From Haloferax prahovense DSM 18310 (GTDB lineage: Archaea; Halobacteriota; Halobacteria; Halobacteriales; Haloferacaceae), in NCBI RefSeq assembly GCF_000336815.1, contig NZ_AOLG01000058.1, positions 116,568 to 180,567 on the forward strand: a stretch of 64,000 nt of DNA, read 5' to 3'. Both the position numbers and the translations under genes were made by a program. Positions 16,209 through 24,203 of the stretch are shown one piece after another (the first letter of the stretch is position 1; the number at the start of each line of letters is the position of its first letter). Under the pieces are notes generated by a model. That model saw only the letters and a list, made by a program, of their open reading frames with translations, was not told where the DNA came from and did not search any database.

Positions 16209-16607
16209 TTATCGATACGAGAGCGCGACCGCTCCGAGCGCGGAAATCAGACAGAAGTTCCCGACGCCGATGAGGAACAGTTCGTTCGAGCCAGACGTGT
16301 CGACCACGATGACCGCCGCGAACGCCGCGATGCCGAGGGCAAACAGGGCGACGCCGAGATAGCGGTCGTATCGCGGGTCGTAGTCGAGTTCGGCCAGACG
16401 CAAGAGCGGTCCCGGCTCGGGCGACTCGTCGCTCCGAGCGTCGCGGACTTTCCCGCGAAGGTGCAGAAGCACCATGCCGGTCGCGCTGGTCCAGACGGCC
16501 CCGCCCGCGAGGTCGACCTGCGGGTCGTCGAAGGCGACGACGAGTCCCACGACGAGCGACGCGACGGCTATCGTCCCCGACACGGTCGTCTCGCTCAGCC
16601 TCGTCAT
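16209..16607 (-). CDS. Small membrane protein, coupled to its upstream partner
   Basis: 132 residues from ATG 16607, which overlaps the stop of the upstream gene (ATGA), so translation is probably coupled. Helices lie at about 7-30 (VSGTIAVASLVVGLVVAF), 36-52, 85-105 (YLGVALFALGIAAFAAVIVV) and 112-130. No catalytic motif is present. Together with the partner gene it gives a pair of haloarchaeal membrane proteins with about four helices each, perhaps two subunits of one complex. Function unknown. Confidence 0.7.
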   Translation of the reverse strand: MTRLSETTVSGTIAVASLVVGLVVAFDDPQVDLAGGAVWTSATGMVLLHLRGKVRDARSDESPEPGPLLRLAELDYDPRYDRYLGVALFALGIAAFAAVIVVDTSGSNELFLIGVGNFCLISALGAVALSYR

Positions 16608-16978
16608 TCGAAATCGAGCCGAAGATAGCTCGCTCCGTGTCGGTAGTTGTACGCCTCGACGACGACGCCGACCGCCGAGAGGATGGCGAGGACGCCCCAC
16701 AGGAGATTCGACAGCGCGCCACTGGCGTACCCGCCGGCGAACAGCAGCGTCGTGTACACTGCGGAGGCGAGGGGGAACGCGGGATGCTCGCGGAAGGCAT
16801 CGATTGCGCCCGTGGCCATGTAGACGAGGGGGAGCAGTCCCATGGCCGCGAGCGCCGGACTGACCGACTCGTCGGTGAGAGACAGTAGAGCGACGAGCAC
16901 GACGGCGACGACCGCGAAAACGGCCAGTCGCCACCGACTGACGTCGGTGTGGAGAACGGCGGAGGGCATCCCGTTCAT
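16604..16978 (-). CDS. Small membrane protein, first gene of a coupled pair
   Basis: 124 residues from ATG 16978. Hydrophobic segments at 18-36 (LAVFAVVAVVLVALLSL), 44-60 (AAMGLLPLVYMATGAI), 70-86 and 89-108 (LLWGVLAILSAVGVVVEA), then a short tail YNYRHGASYLRLDFE. It overlaps the next gene by 4 nt. AAATATATG just upstream of the start on the minus strand could be the TATA region of a very short leader. No recognised family. Confidence 0.7.
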   Translation of the reverse strand: MNGMPSAVLHTDVSRWRLAVFAVVAVVLVALLSLTDESVSPALAAMGLLPLVYMATGAIDAFREHPAFPLASAVYTTLLFAGGYASGALSNLLWGVLAILSAVGVVVEAYNYRHGASYLRLDFE

Positions 16979-17027
16979 ATATTTCTGCTGACCTTTTGAG
17001 TGTTGGGACTGTGCAGTCGTCCCGCTC

Positions 17028-18734
17028 TCAGGCCCTCCGCAGGCGGACGACGAAAACCGCGCCGCGGGGGTCGTTGTCCTCGACCCACACGTCGCCGCCG
17101 TAGCCGCTCACGATGGTGTCGACGAGGTAGAGCCCGAGACCGGTTCCGGGGCTTTCGAGGCCCTTCTCGCCGCGGCCGAACACCTCCTCTTTTCGGTCGT
17201 CGGGGATGCCCGGTCCGTTGTCGGCGATTCGGACGAGCGCCTCGTCGTCCCGGACCTCGACCGACACGTCGATTTCGGCCGGGTCGGCGTCGTTGTGCCG
17301 CACCGCGTTCGTGAGGAGGTTGCGGAAGACGGTCCCCAGCATGTCGTCGGCGACGACGGTCACGTCCGGCGGCTCGCCGGGGAGCGAGACCGCGGCCTCG
17401 GACGTTCCGTCGCGAACCGCGCTCGCCTCGGCCCACAGCGGCCCGGCGAGCGTCGTCGGCCGGTTCGTCTCCTCGTCGTCGAGCATCGTGGCCATGAGGT
17501 TCCGGACGTTCTCGGTGAGTTCGGTGGCGTGCTCGCCGCTCCTGATTATCGCGTCGAGGCGCTCGCGAACCACCTCGTCGTCGACCGACTCCTCGACCAA
17601 CTGGGCGTTGCCGAGGATGACGGCCATGTCGTTGCGGATGTCGTGGCGGATTATCTGGTTGAGCAGGGTGAGCTTCTCGTTCTGGGAGAGAATCGTCTGC
17701 TTTTGGCGGTGTAACTCGGTCACGTCGCGGAGGACGATGACCCATCCGATGGTCTGGTCGCCCCGCTCGAGCCGCTGGGACCGGGCGCTGAGGTACACCG
17801 TCTCGCCGTCCTCTCGCGTGGTCCTGACGCTGTCGTTGCTCTCGGTCGTCAGGTCGAGGTCCGGCGAGACCCCCGTGAGCGGGTCGCCGACGGCCGCGCC
17901 GAAGCGCTCCAAGAGCGCCGCGCCGCGGTCGTTGACGTGGACGATTCGCTCGTCGGCGTCGAGGACGAACACCCCGTCGGGCGACTCCTCCATCGCGGTC
18001 GTGTAGGCGATGGGCGGCAGGTCGAGAAACCGGTAGCGGAAGAGCGCGACGCCGATAGCGGCCGACGTGACGGCCGCCGAAGTTGGCACGAGGTTCACGC
18101 CGTCGCTACTGAACGGGGGGATTCCGAACGTGGTGCAGGCCACGAAAACGAACGGGGCGGCGAGGCCGACGCTCACCAGCACCGCCTGCGGGATGTACGG
18201 CCGTCCGAGCCGAACCGCCTCGTAGAGGATGAGCGCGACGGCCAGCACGGAGAGCACCGCGTTGTAGAGCAACTGCAACACCACGTGGCCGAGGCCGACG
18301 TCGACCCGCATGACGACGACGCCGTTCGTCTCGACGAGGCGCGTCCCCTCGATGGCGAGGTCGTGGGGATTCGCGAACAGGAGCGCCAGAAAGACCACCG
18401 GAACGGCCATGAGCGCCGCGACCACTCCGGGCGTGACTCGGCGAATCCGGTCGGTGTGAAGGAGCGTAAAGAGGAGCGCGAGCGCGCCGAGCGGCGCGAC
18501 GCCGAAGTAGAGGAACCGGTAGAAAAGCAGCTTCAGCGACGGGTCGGTCTGCAGGAGTTTGAGTGCCGAAAACCCGGTCCAGAGGACGAGCCCGACGTTC
18601 ACGGCGAAGAACGCGCCGAGGTCGGACGACCGCCCGTGGAGCCGCATGTGCCGAAGGCTGTAGACACCTAGCAGCGCCGAGGTAATCATCGCAAAGAGGG
18701 TCGGCAGCGCGAAGACGGTGTATTGCCACCCCAT
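17028..18734 (-). CDS. Sensor histidine kinase with 7TM N-terminus and PAS domain
   Basis: 568 residues from ATG 18734. Residues 1-235 contain seven helices of the 7TM histidine-kinase sensor type. Residues 243-340 are a PAS domain (MEESPDGVFVLDADERIVHVND). The dimerisation helix holds the phosphorylated histidine in IIRHDIRNDMAVI (His 364), in the H-D-I-R-N-D form common in haloarchaea. The ATPase domain has FRNLLTNAVRHND (N box), DNGPGIP (G1) and GTGLGLYLV (G2). It is divergent from the receiver-PAS-GAF-HTH-10 gene at 18935, 200 bp away, and could act with it, though haloarchaeal kinases often have unlinked partners. Confidence 0.9.
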   Translation of the reverse strand: MGWQYTVFALPTLFAMITSALLGVYSLRHMRLHGRSSDLGAFFAVNVGLVLWTGFSALKLLQTDPSLKLLFYRFLYFGVAPLGALALLFTLLHTDRIRRVTPGVVAALMAVPVVFLALLFANPHDLAIEGTRLVETNGVVVMRVDVGLGHVVLQLLYNAVLSVLAVALILYEAVRLGRPYIPQAVLVSVGLAAPFVFVACTTFGIPPFSSDGVNLVPTSAAVTSAAIGVALFRYRFLDLPPIAYTTAMEESPDGVFVLDADERIVHVNDRGAALLERFGAAVGDPLTGVSPDLDLTTESNDSVRTTREDGETVYLSARSQRLERGDQTIGWVIVLRDVTELHRQKQTILSQNEKLTLLNQIIRHDIRNDMAVILGNAQLVEESVDDEVVRERLDAIIRSGEHATELTENVRNLMATMLDDEETNRPTTLAGPLWAEASAVRDGTSEAAVSLPGEPPDVTVVADDMLGTVFRNLLTNAVRHNDADPAEIDVSVEVRDDEALVRIADNGPGIPDDRKEEVFGRGEKGLESPGTGLGLYLVDTIVSGYGGDVWVEDNDPRGAVFVVRLRRA

Positions 18735-18934
18735 CTCTCACCGCCCCCAACCGCCGCTCGCGTCCATCGGTGCGTGTTCTGTTCCCGCTCTGGTATTTAG
18801 AAGTACTTGTTCGGAAGCCGATTCCGCCTCGATATCGGCGTAAACCGTCCTAGGGTTCCCAGTTCCCCGATTCCCTCGGGTTCGTCACCCGAACAGTTTA
18901 TCTCAGTCGCTGTGCCACGGACGGCCGAACCGCC

Positions 18935-20920
18935 GTGACCGAGACGACAGACGAGACGAGCGCGGACCCCGTCGCGGTCCTCCTCGTCGACGACAACCGC
19001 GACTGGCTGACGCTCGTGGTACAGCGACTCCACGAGGAGGCCCCCGACTTCGACGTTCGGGCGGCCAACAGCGTCGACGGGGCGCTCGACCGCCTCACCG
19101 ACGACGTGGAGTGCGTCGTCAGCGACTACTACATGCCCGGACGAACGGGTATCGAACTGCTGGCGGCGGTCCGCGAAGACCGACCGGACCTCCCGTTTCT
19201 CCTCTTTACCGGCGCCGGAAACGAGGGGCTCGCCAGCAGCGCGCTGTCGGCCGGCGCGGACGACTACATCGTCAAGACGAGCGTCGACGACAGCGCCGCA
19301 GCGCTCGCCACGCGTGTCCGAACCGCGGTCGACAAGCACCGGACGGAGCGCGCGCTCGCGGAGAGCGAAGCGCGCTACCGGACGCTCGTCGAGAGCGTCC
19401 GCGACGCCATCTTCGTCGCTCGCGACGGCGGCGTCGTCCTCGTCAACGATGCGGCGACGACGCTCACCGGCTACGACCGCGCGGCGCTCCTCGCCGACGA
19501 CATCGTCGAGACGGTTGTCCACCCGGACGACCGGGTCCGCGTCCGCGACGCGCTCGACCTGTCGGCCCCGCAGTCGCTCGACATCCGCATCCGCACCCGC
19601 GACGGCGAGACCCGCCACTGCATCCTCGACGTGGACCACGTCGTCGACGACGGCCTGCCCGGCAGTATCGGCGTCCTCCGCGACATCACGGCGCAGGTCC
19701 ACCACCAGCGCCGACTCGAACGCGAGCGCGACACGAAGGAGGCGATTCGCGAGATTCTCGTCCGACAGTCCTCGCGGGTGGAGGTCGCGGAGGCGTTCTG
19801 CCGGTACATCGGGAGCGACCCCGACACCACCGTGGCGTGGGTTGGCGAGCGGACCGCGGGCGGCGGACTCGACCCGCTCGCGGTCGAAGGCGACGGGTCG
19901 TACCTCCGGGCCGCCGGCGTGCTCGACGCCGACGCGGCCGCGCGGCGCGACTCGACCGAACCGAGCCTGACCGCCTTCCGCGAGGGGGGAACAACCGTTC
20001 GCACAGTCGGTGCAGAAGCGTCACACCCCGGGAGCCCCGACGCTGATTCCGACCGGCGCTGGGTCGAGGCCGCGTCCGCGGCCGGAATCGAAACTGCGGT
20101 CGCAGTCTCGCTCCGATACGGCGGCGTCGACTACGGCGTCCTCGGCGTCTACCGCCGCGGTGCCGACGACGACCGCGAGCGCCGGCGGTTCGAAGAACTG
20201 GCGGAGACGCTCGGGTACGCCCTCAGCACCGCCGAGAGCCGGGAGGCGCTCGTGGCCGACGAGGTCGTCCGCGTCCGACTCAGCGTCCGCGACGGCGGTG
20301 CGGGGGTTCTGGCGGTCGGCGACGCCCTCGGTCGGGACGCGGAACTCGTCGTCCACACGGTGTTGCCCCGCGGCGACAGCGAGCGCTACTTCGTGACGGT
20401 TCGCGGGGCGACCGAGGCCGCGGTGACCGACGCGTTGGCGAGTCTCGACGGCGTGACGCCCGGGGGCGTGGTGGCCGAGGACGAAGTTGTCAGGGCGCAG
20501 TTCGACACGGCCGCGCCCTCTTTCGGGACGGCCATCGCCGACGCGGGCGGCGTCCTCCAGCGCGTCGTCGTGGCCGCCGGCGAGGCGACGGTCGTCGTCG
20601 ACCTCCCCCGGCGGCGACCGGCCGGCCCGTTCGTCGAGGCGCTCGCAGCCGGGTTCGACAGCGTCGTCATGACCGCGCGGAACCACCGCTCCGTCGAGTC
20701 CGATATCGGGGCCAGCGTGTTGGCCGGACTCACAGACCGACAGCGCGAGTCGCTCGAAGTCGCGTACCGAACGGGCTACTTCGAGCGTCCGAAGCGCCGC
20801 AGCGCCGCCGAGGTCGCCGAGGCCATCGGCGTCTCGCGGTCGACGTTCACCCAACACCTCAGGGCGGCCCAGCGGAAGGTCTTCGCCGAGCTGTTCGACG
20901 GCGAGCCCGGCGACGTGTAA
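18935..20920 (+). CDS. Receiver-PAS-GAF-HTH-10 regulator
   Basis: 661 residues from GTG 18935. Residues 13-125 are a receiver domain with acidic pair DD (19-20), phosphoacceptor Asp 64 in VVSDYYMPG, and the K in DDYIVKTSV. Residues 140-250 are a PAS domain (RYRTLVESVRDAIFVARDGG). Residues 260-425 resemble a GAF domain (YGVLGVYRRGADDDRERRRFEELAETLGYAL). Residues 430-600 are the bacterio-opsin-activator middle domain and 605-655 the HTH_10 (LTDRQRESLEVAYRTGYFERPKRRS, AAEVAEAIGVSRSTFTQHL). It is a bat-like DNA-binding response regulator. The neighbouring 7TM kinase is the obvious phosphodonor candidate. Confidence 0.9.
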   Translation: MTETTDETSADPVAVLLVDDNRDWLTLVVQRLHEEAPDFDVRAANSVDGALDRLTDDVECVVSDYYMPGRTGIELLAAVREDRPDLPFLLFTGAGNEGLASSALSAGADDYIVKTSVDDSAAALATRVRTAVDKHRTERALAESEARYRTLVESVRDAIFVARDGGVVLVNDAATTLTGYDRAALLADDIVETVVHPDDRVRVRDALDLSAPQSLDIRIRTRDGETRHCILDVDHVVDDGLPGSIGVLRDITAQVHHQRRLERERDTKEAIREILVRQSSRVEVAEAFCRYIGSDPDTTVAWVGERTAGGGLDPLAVEGDGSYLRAAGVLDADAAARRDSTEPSLTAFREGGTTVRTVGAEASHPGSPDADSDRRWVEAASAAGIETAVAVSLRYGGVDYGVLGVYRRGADDDRERRRFEELAETLGYALSTAESREALVADEVVRVRLSVRDGGAGVLAVGDALGRDAELVVHTVLPRGDSERYFVTVRGATEAAVTDALASLDGVTPGGVVAEDEVVRAQFDTAAPSFGTAIADAGGVLQRVVVAAGEATVVVDLPRRRPAGPFVEALAAGFDSVVMTARNHRSVESDIGASVLAGLTDRQRESLEVAYRTGYFERPKRRSAAEVAEAIGVSRSTFTQHLRAAQRKVFAELFDGEPGDV

Positions 20921-21122
20921 TCCAGTCGAGCCGACACGCCCGGTCGGTCCTCGTCTCATCTCTCCCCTGACGAAGGCTATCACGTCACCCGGTTTTTGCC
21001 GGATACCGCATAGTGGTGGTATCGAATTATTGCCGCCTAATCGAGTAGCTATCTCTGAAGGTCACCCCACCCAGAACGTCACGGAAGGGAGTGGGTGTAT
21101 GGTGGGCCGCACGGAGAAACCG

Positions 21123-21746
21123 ATGCCAGAGAAAGTATTCAAACTCACACGACGCCGCGCCCTCGGGGGACTCCTCACGATCGGTGCGGGAAGCGCCGCA
21201 GCCGGGGTGGGCACGTTCGCCCTCTTCAACGACACCGAATCGAGCACCGAGAACACGCTCCAGGCGGGGACGCTGAGCCTCGCCGACGGAGCCAGTTCCG
21301 CGAGCTTCAGCGCCACGGGCCTCGCGCCCGGCGACGAGACCGACACCTTCGAAGTGGACCTCGAAAACGACGGGACGCTCGACGGGAGCCTCGACATCGA
21401 CCTCGCGCTGACCGAAAACGACAGCGACGCCACGGCCGGCGACGACGGCGACGCGGACGCCTCGGTGGCGGACCTCGCGGGCGTCCTCGACGTGACGACG
21501 TTCGAAGTCGGGAGCCTCGACGTGCTCGCCGACCGCTTCGGTGGGTCGGCTACCCTCGCGGACGTGGTCGCCAACAACGCCGGCGAGGACGACGACTCCA
21601 ACGTCCGAGACATCGCGCTCGCGTCCGGCGAGACCAAGACGTTCTCCTTCGCGCTGGAGATGCAGGAGAGCGCCGGCAACGAGTTCCAGGCCGACGGCCT
21701 CGACATCCAGTTCGACTTCGAGCTGAACCAGCGGGACAGCCAGTAA
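21123..21746 (+). CDS. TasA/camelysin-like secreted fibre protein
   Basis: 207 residues from ATG 21123; longer in-frame starts upstream would bury the signal sequence. The N-terminus (TRRRALGGLLTIGAGSAAAGVGTFALFNDTES) is a SipW-dependent type signal: a basic RRR, a hydrophobic core, and the FxDTE motif directly after it. The mature part is an acidic jelly-roll-like domain with LAPGDETDTFEVDLENDGTLDG, ASGETKTFSFALEM and ESAGNEFQADGLDIQFDFELNQ, the same block order as the bacterial biofilm fibre protein TasA and the archaeal bundling-pilus subunit family. It is first in a row with another such protein, a signal peptidase and an anchored relative, on one strand with short gaps. Confidence 0.8.
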   Translation: MPEKVFKLTRRRALGGLLTIGAGSAAAGVGTFALFNDTESSTENTLQAGTLSLADGASSASFSATGLAPGDETDTFEVDLENDGTLDGSLDIDLALTENDSDATAGDDGDADASVADLAGVLDVTTFEVGSLDVLADRFGGSATLADVVANNAGEDDDSNVRDIALASGETKTFSFALEMQESAGNEFQADGLDIQFDFELNQRDSQ

Positions 21747-21850
21747 CCACACTCGCGTTCGCGGGCGACGCAGACGACGCACCCGGTCGCAGTCGACCGA
21801 GTTCACCTCTTTCGTCCCGACCCGCCGGACGCACTCACCGACGCCACTCG

Positions 21851-23356
21851 ATGCCGAAACAGACACCAACGCTGACGCTCACTCGACGCCGATTCCTCGG
21901 CGGCCTCTTCACGATTAGCGCCGGGAGCGCCGCCGCGGGCGTTGGCACGTACTCGGCGTTTTCCGACACCGAGCGCGCCGACGCGTCGTTCGGCGTCGGC
22001 ACGCTCGACCTGACGGTCGACGGCGACGACGAGCGACTCACGTTCCTCGAAGAGTCCGGCCTCGCGCCCGGCGACAGCGGCACCGCGTCGGTGACGCTCC
22101 GCAACCGCGGGTCGCTCCCGGGTTTTCTCGACATCGACGTACTCGGTGTCACCGACGACGAGAACGGCCAGTCGGAGCCCCCGTCGCAGAACGACCCCCG
22201 CGTCGGGGACGGCGAACTCGCGCAGGCGCTCGAAGTCCGCGCGTGGCTCGAAGCCCCGGACGGGTCGAAGACGTTCCTCTGCGGCAGTTCCGACTACGCG
22301 ATCCTCGACTCGATGTTCGTCGCAGACGAGACGTTCGACCTCGACTACGAACTCGCCCCCGGCGAGTCCGTCGAGTTCGTCATCGCGTGGCGGCTCCCGT
22401 CGAGCGCCGGCAACGAGGTCGCCTCGGACGTCGCGGGCGTCGACCTCCGGTTCGCGCTCGACCAGCGGGCCGACGACGACGGCGACGCCACTTGCGAGGT
22501 CGACGACGACGGTGACGACGATGACGACAATGGCGACGGTGACGACGATTCGGCGTCCGGTTCCGGCGACGCCCGCGCCGCGATGGGCGGGTGGGACTGG
22601 GCGACGCTCGCTCGCTACGGCGACCCCGAAGACGGCTCCGCCCCCGGTAACTCGGAGCCGGAGAACTACGAAGTCGCGGTGCTGAAGCGCTCCGGACGCT
22701 CCGAGACCCGCGTCCACAAGCAGAACGACCACTGGCAGCACGCGTGGTCCTCGGGACGGACCGAGTCGTTCCGGGTCGACTTCGACGGCAGCAAGGTGAC
22801 GATGACCATCGGCGGCACCGAGTACCCGGACAAGAACGGGCGGAAGGCGCAGGGCGTCGGCGCGGACGACGTGGTCGCGCTCGGCGTCACGGTCTCCGCC
22901 TCGGCCGCCGGGTCGTCGGTCACGGTCTCGGACCTCGAACTCTCCGCGGACGGGGAGACGAGCGCCCTCGCCGACGTCTCGGTCGACGCGACCGGCACGA
23001 GCCACGTCCGCATCGACCGCGAGATTGACGGGTCGTTCTCGCTCACGGGGACGCTCCGGTTCTCGTGGGATGCTGACGAAGATATCGACCCCGACGACCT
23101 CGTGGTTCGGGTCGACGTCAAGACGGGCGACGATGACGGCGACGACAGTCATCACGACGACAGAGATGGCGACGATGACGACCACGGTCACGACGGTGAC
23201 GGTGGCTCGGACAGCGATGACGACGACGGTGAAGACGAGGACGGCAACGAGAACGACGACGAGGACGGCAACGAGAACGACGACGACGATGACGACGGAG
23301 ACAGTGATGACGATGAAGCGGATGATGACGACGACGATGACGACGGAGACGACTGA
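21851..23356 (+). CDS. TasA-like surface protein with long poly-aspartate tail
   Basis: 501 residues from ATG 21851. Residues 1-45 are the same signal type (TRRRFLGGLFTISAGSAAAGVGTYSAFSDTER). Residues 46-215 are a TasA-like domain (LAPGDSGTASVTLRNRG, LAPGESVEFVIAWRLPSSAGNEVASD, VDLRFALDQR). A D-rich linker follows, then a second beta-rich domain at about 240-425 (MGGWDWATLARYGDPED, VHKQNDHWQHAWSSG, ISPRINGS-like strands of unknown family). The last 70 residues are almost only D, G, E, N and H. The tail probably binds calcium or magnesium or keeps the fibre soluble in brine. The stop is 3 nt before the signal peptidase start, so the genes are co-translated. Confidence 0.8.
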   Translation: MPKQTPTLTLTRRRFLGGLFTISAGSAAAGVGTYSAFSDTERADASFGVGTLDLTVDGDDERLTFLEESGLAPGDSGTASVTLRNRGSLPGFLDIDVLGVTDDENGQSEPPSQNDPRVGDGELAQALEVRAWLEAPDGSKTFLCGSSDYAILDSMFVADETFDLDYELAPGESVEFVIAWRLPSSAGNEVASDVAGVDLRFALDQRADDDGDATCEVDDDGDDDDDNGDGDDDSASGSGDARAAMGGWDWATLARYGDPEDGSAPGNSEPENYEVAVLKRSGRSETRVHKQNDHWQHAWSSGRTESFRVDFDGSKVTMTIGGTEYPDKNGRKAQGVGADDVVALGVTVSASAAGSSVTVSDLELSADGETSALADVSVDATGTSHVRIDREIDGSFSLTGTLRFSWDADEDIDPDDLVVRVDVKTGDDDGDDSHHDDRDGDDDDHGHDGDGGSDSDDDDGEDEDGNENDDEDGNENDDDDDDGDSDDDEADDDDDDDDGDD

Positions 23357-23359
23357 CCG

Positions 23360-24196
23360 ATGCACTGGTCCCGTCTCGCCGCGGCGGCTCGCGTCCTTGG
23401 CGGCGTCGTCCTCCTCGTCGCCGTCGCCCTCGTCGTCGTGCTCGCTGCCCCGCAGGTATTCGGTGCCGAGGCCAGTTACACCGTCCTCTCGGGGAGCATG
23501 TCGCCGACGTTCGACGCCGGCGACGTGGTGGTCGTCCGCGACGTTCCGCCCACAGACATCTCGGAGGGAGATATCATCACCTACCGGGAAGCCGGCAGCG
23601 CCATCACCGACGAGCGGACCGACCGCGTGACCCACCGGGTCGTCGCGGTGGACCGAAGCGGCGACAGTCCGGTGTTCCGGACGAAGGGCGACGCCAACGA
23701 GGACGTCGACTCGGACCCCGTCGCGGCCGACCGCGTGGTCGGGAGCGTCTGGTTCCACGTGCCGTACCTCGGACTCGCCTCCCAGTTTGCCCAGTCGAAA
23801 CTCGGCTTGGTCCTGTTCGTCATCCTCCCCGGCGCGCTCCTCGTCGTGACCGAACTCTACTCGCTGTACACTGACGCGCTCGTCGAGGTCGACGGCGACG
23901 AGGAGGACGGCCCCGGGGGGAGCGCCGAAAGCGCTGGAAGCGACGGCCGGCCCAACGGCGGAGCCGGTATCGACGCCGGTTACGTCAGCGCCTCGGACGG
24001 CGGCGTCACGCTCTACCCGGAGCGGACGGGGGTCCGCCTTTCGGACCCCGTCGCAGTCGTCGAATCGCCTCCCTCGTCTTCCGCCTCCGACACCTCCGCT
24101 TCGACCGACGATATCGAGTGGGTGACCGACCCTGCCGACCGCGATGCGGCGGCGACGGCGGCCGACGAGACGCCCGCATCCGAGGACGGGCGGTGA
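23360..24196 (+). CDS. Signal peptidase I, archaeal/SipW type
   Basis: 278 residues from ATG 23360, 3 nt after the preceding stop. One N-terminal helix (13-33), catalytic serine Ser 46 in LSGSMSPTFDAGDVV, His 92 in RVTHRVV (the archaeal/ER form uses His where bacterial enzymes use Lys), and Asp 111 in TKGDANED. A second helix (about 146-165, LVLFVILPGALLVVTELY) is followed by a long acidic cytoplasmic tail of about 110 residues without a known domain. In Firmicutes a dedicated peptidase (SipW) processes TasA. Position between three TasA-like genes argues that this enzyme is the dedicated peptidase for them and not the housekeeping one. Confidence 0.9.
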   Translation: MHWSRLAAAARVLGGVVLLVAVALVVVLAAPQVFGAEASYTVLSGSMSPTFDAGDVVVVRDVPPTDISEGDIITYREAGSAITDERTDRVTHRVVAVDRSGDSPVFRTKGDANEDVDSDPVAADRVVGSVWFHVPYLGLASQFAQSKLGLVLFVILPGALLVVTELYSLYTDALVEVDGDEEDGPGGSAESAGSDGRPNGGAGIDAGYVSASDGGVTLYPERTGVRLSDPVAVVESPPSSSASDTSASTDDIEWVTDPADRDAAATAADETPASEDGR

Positions 24197-24203
24197 TTCC
24201 CTC

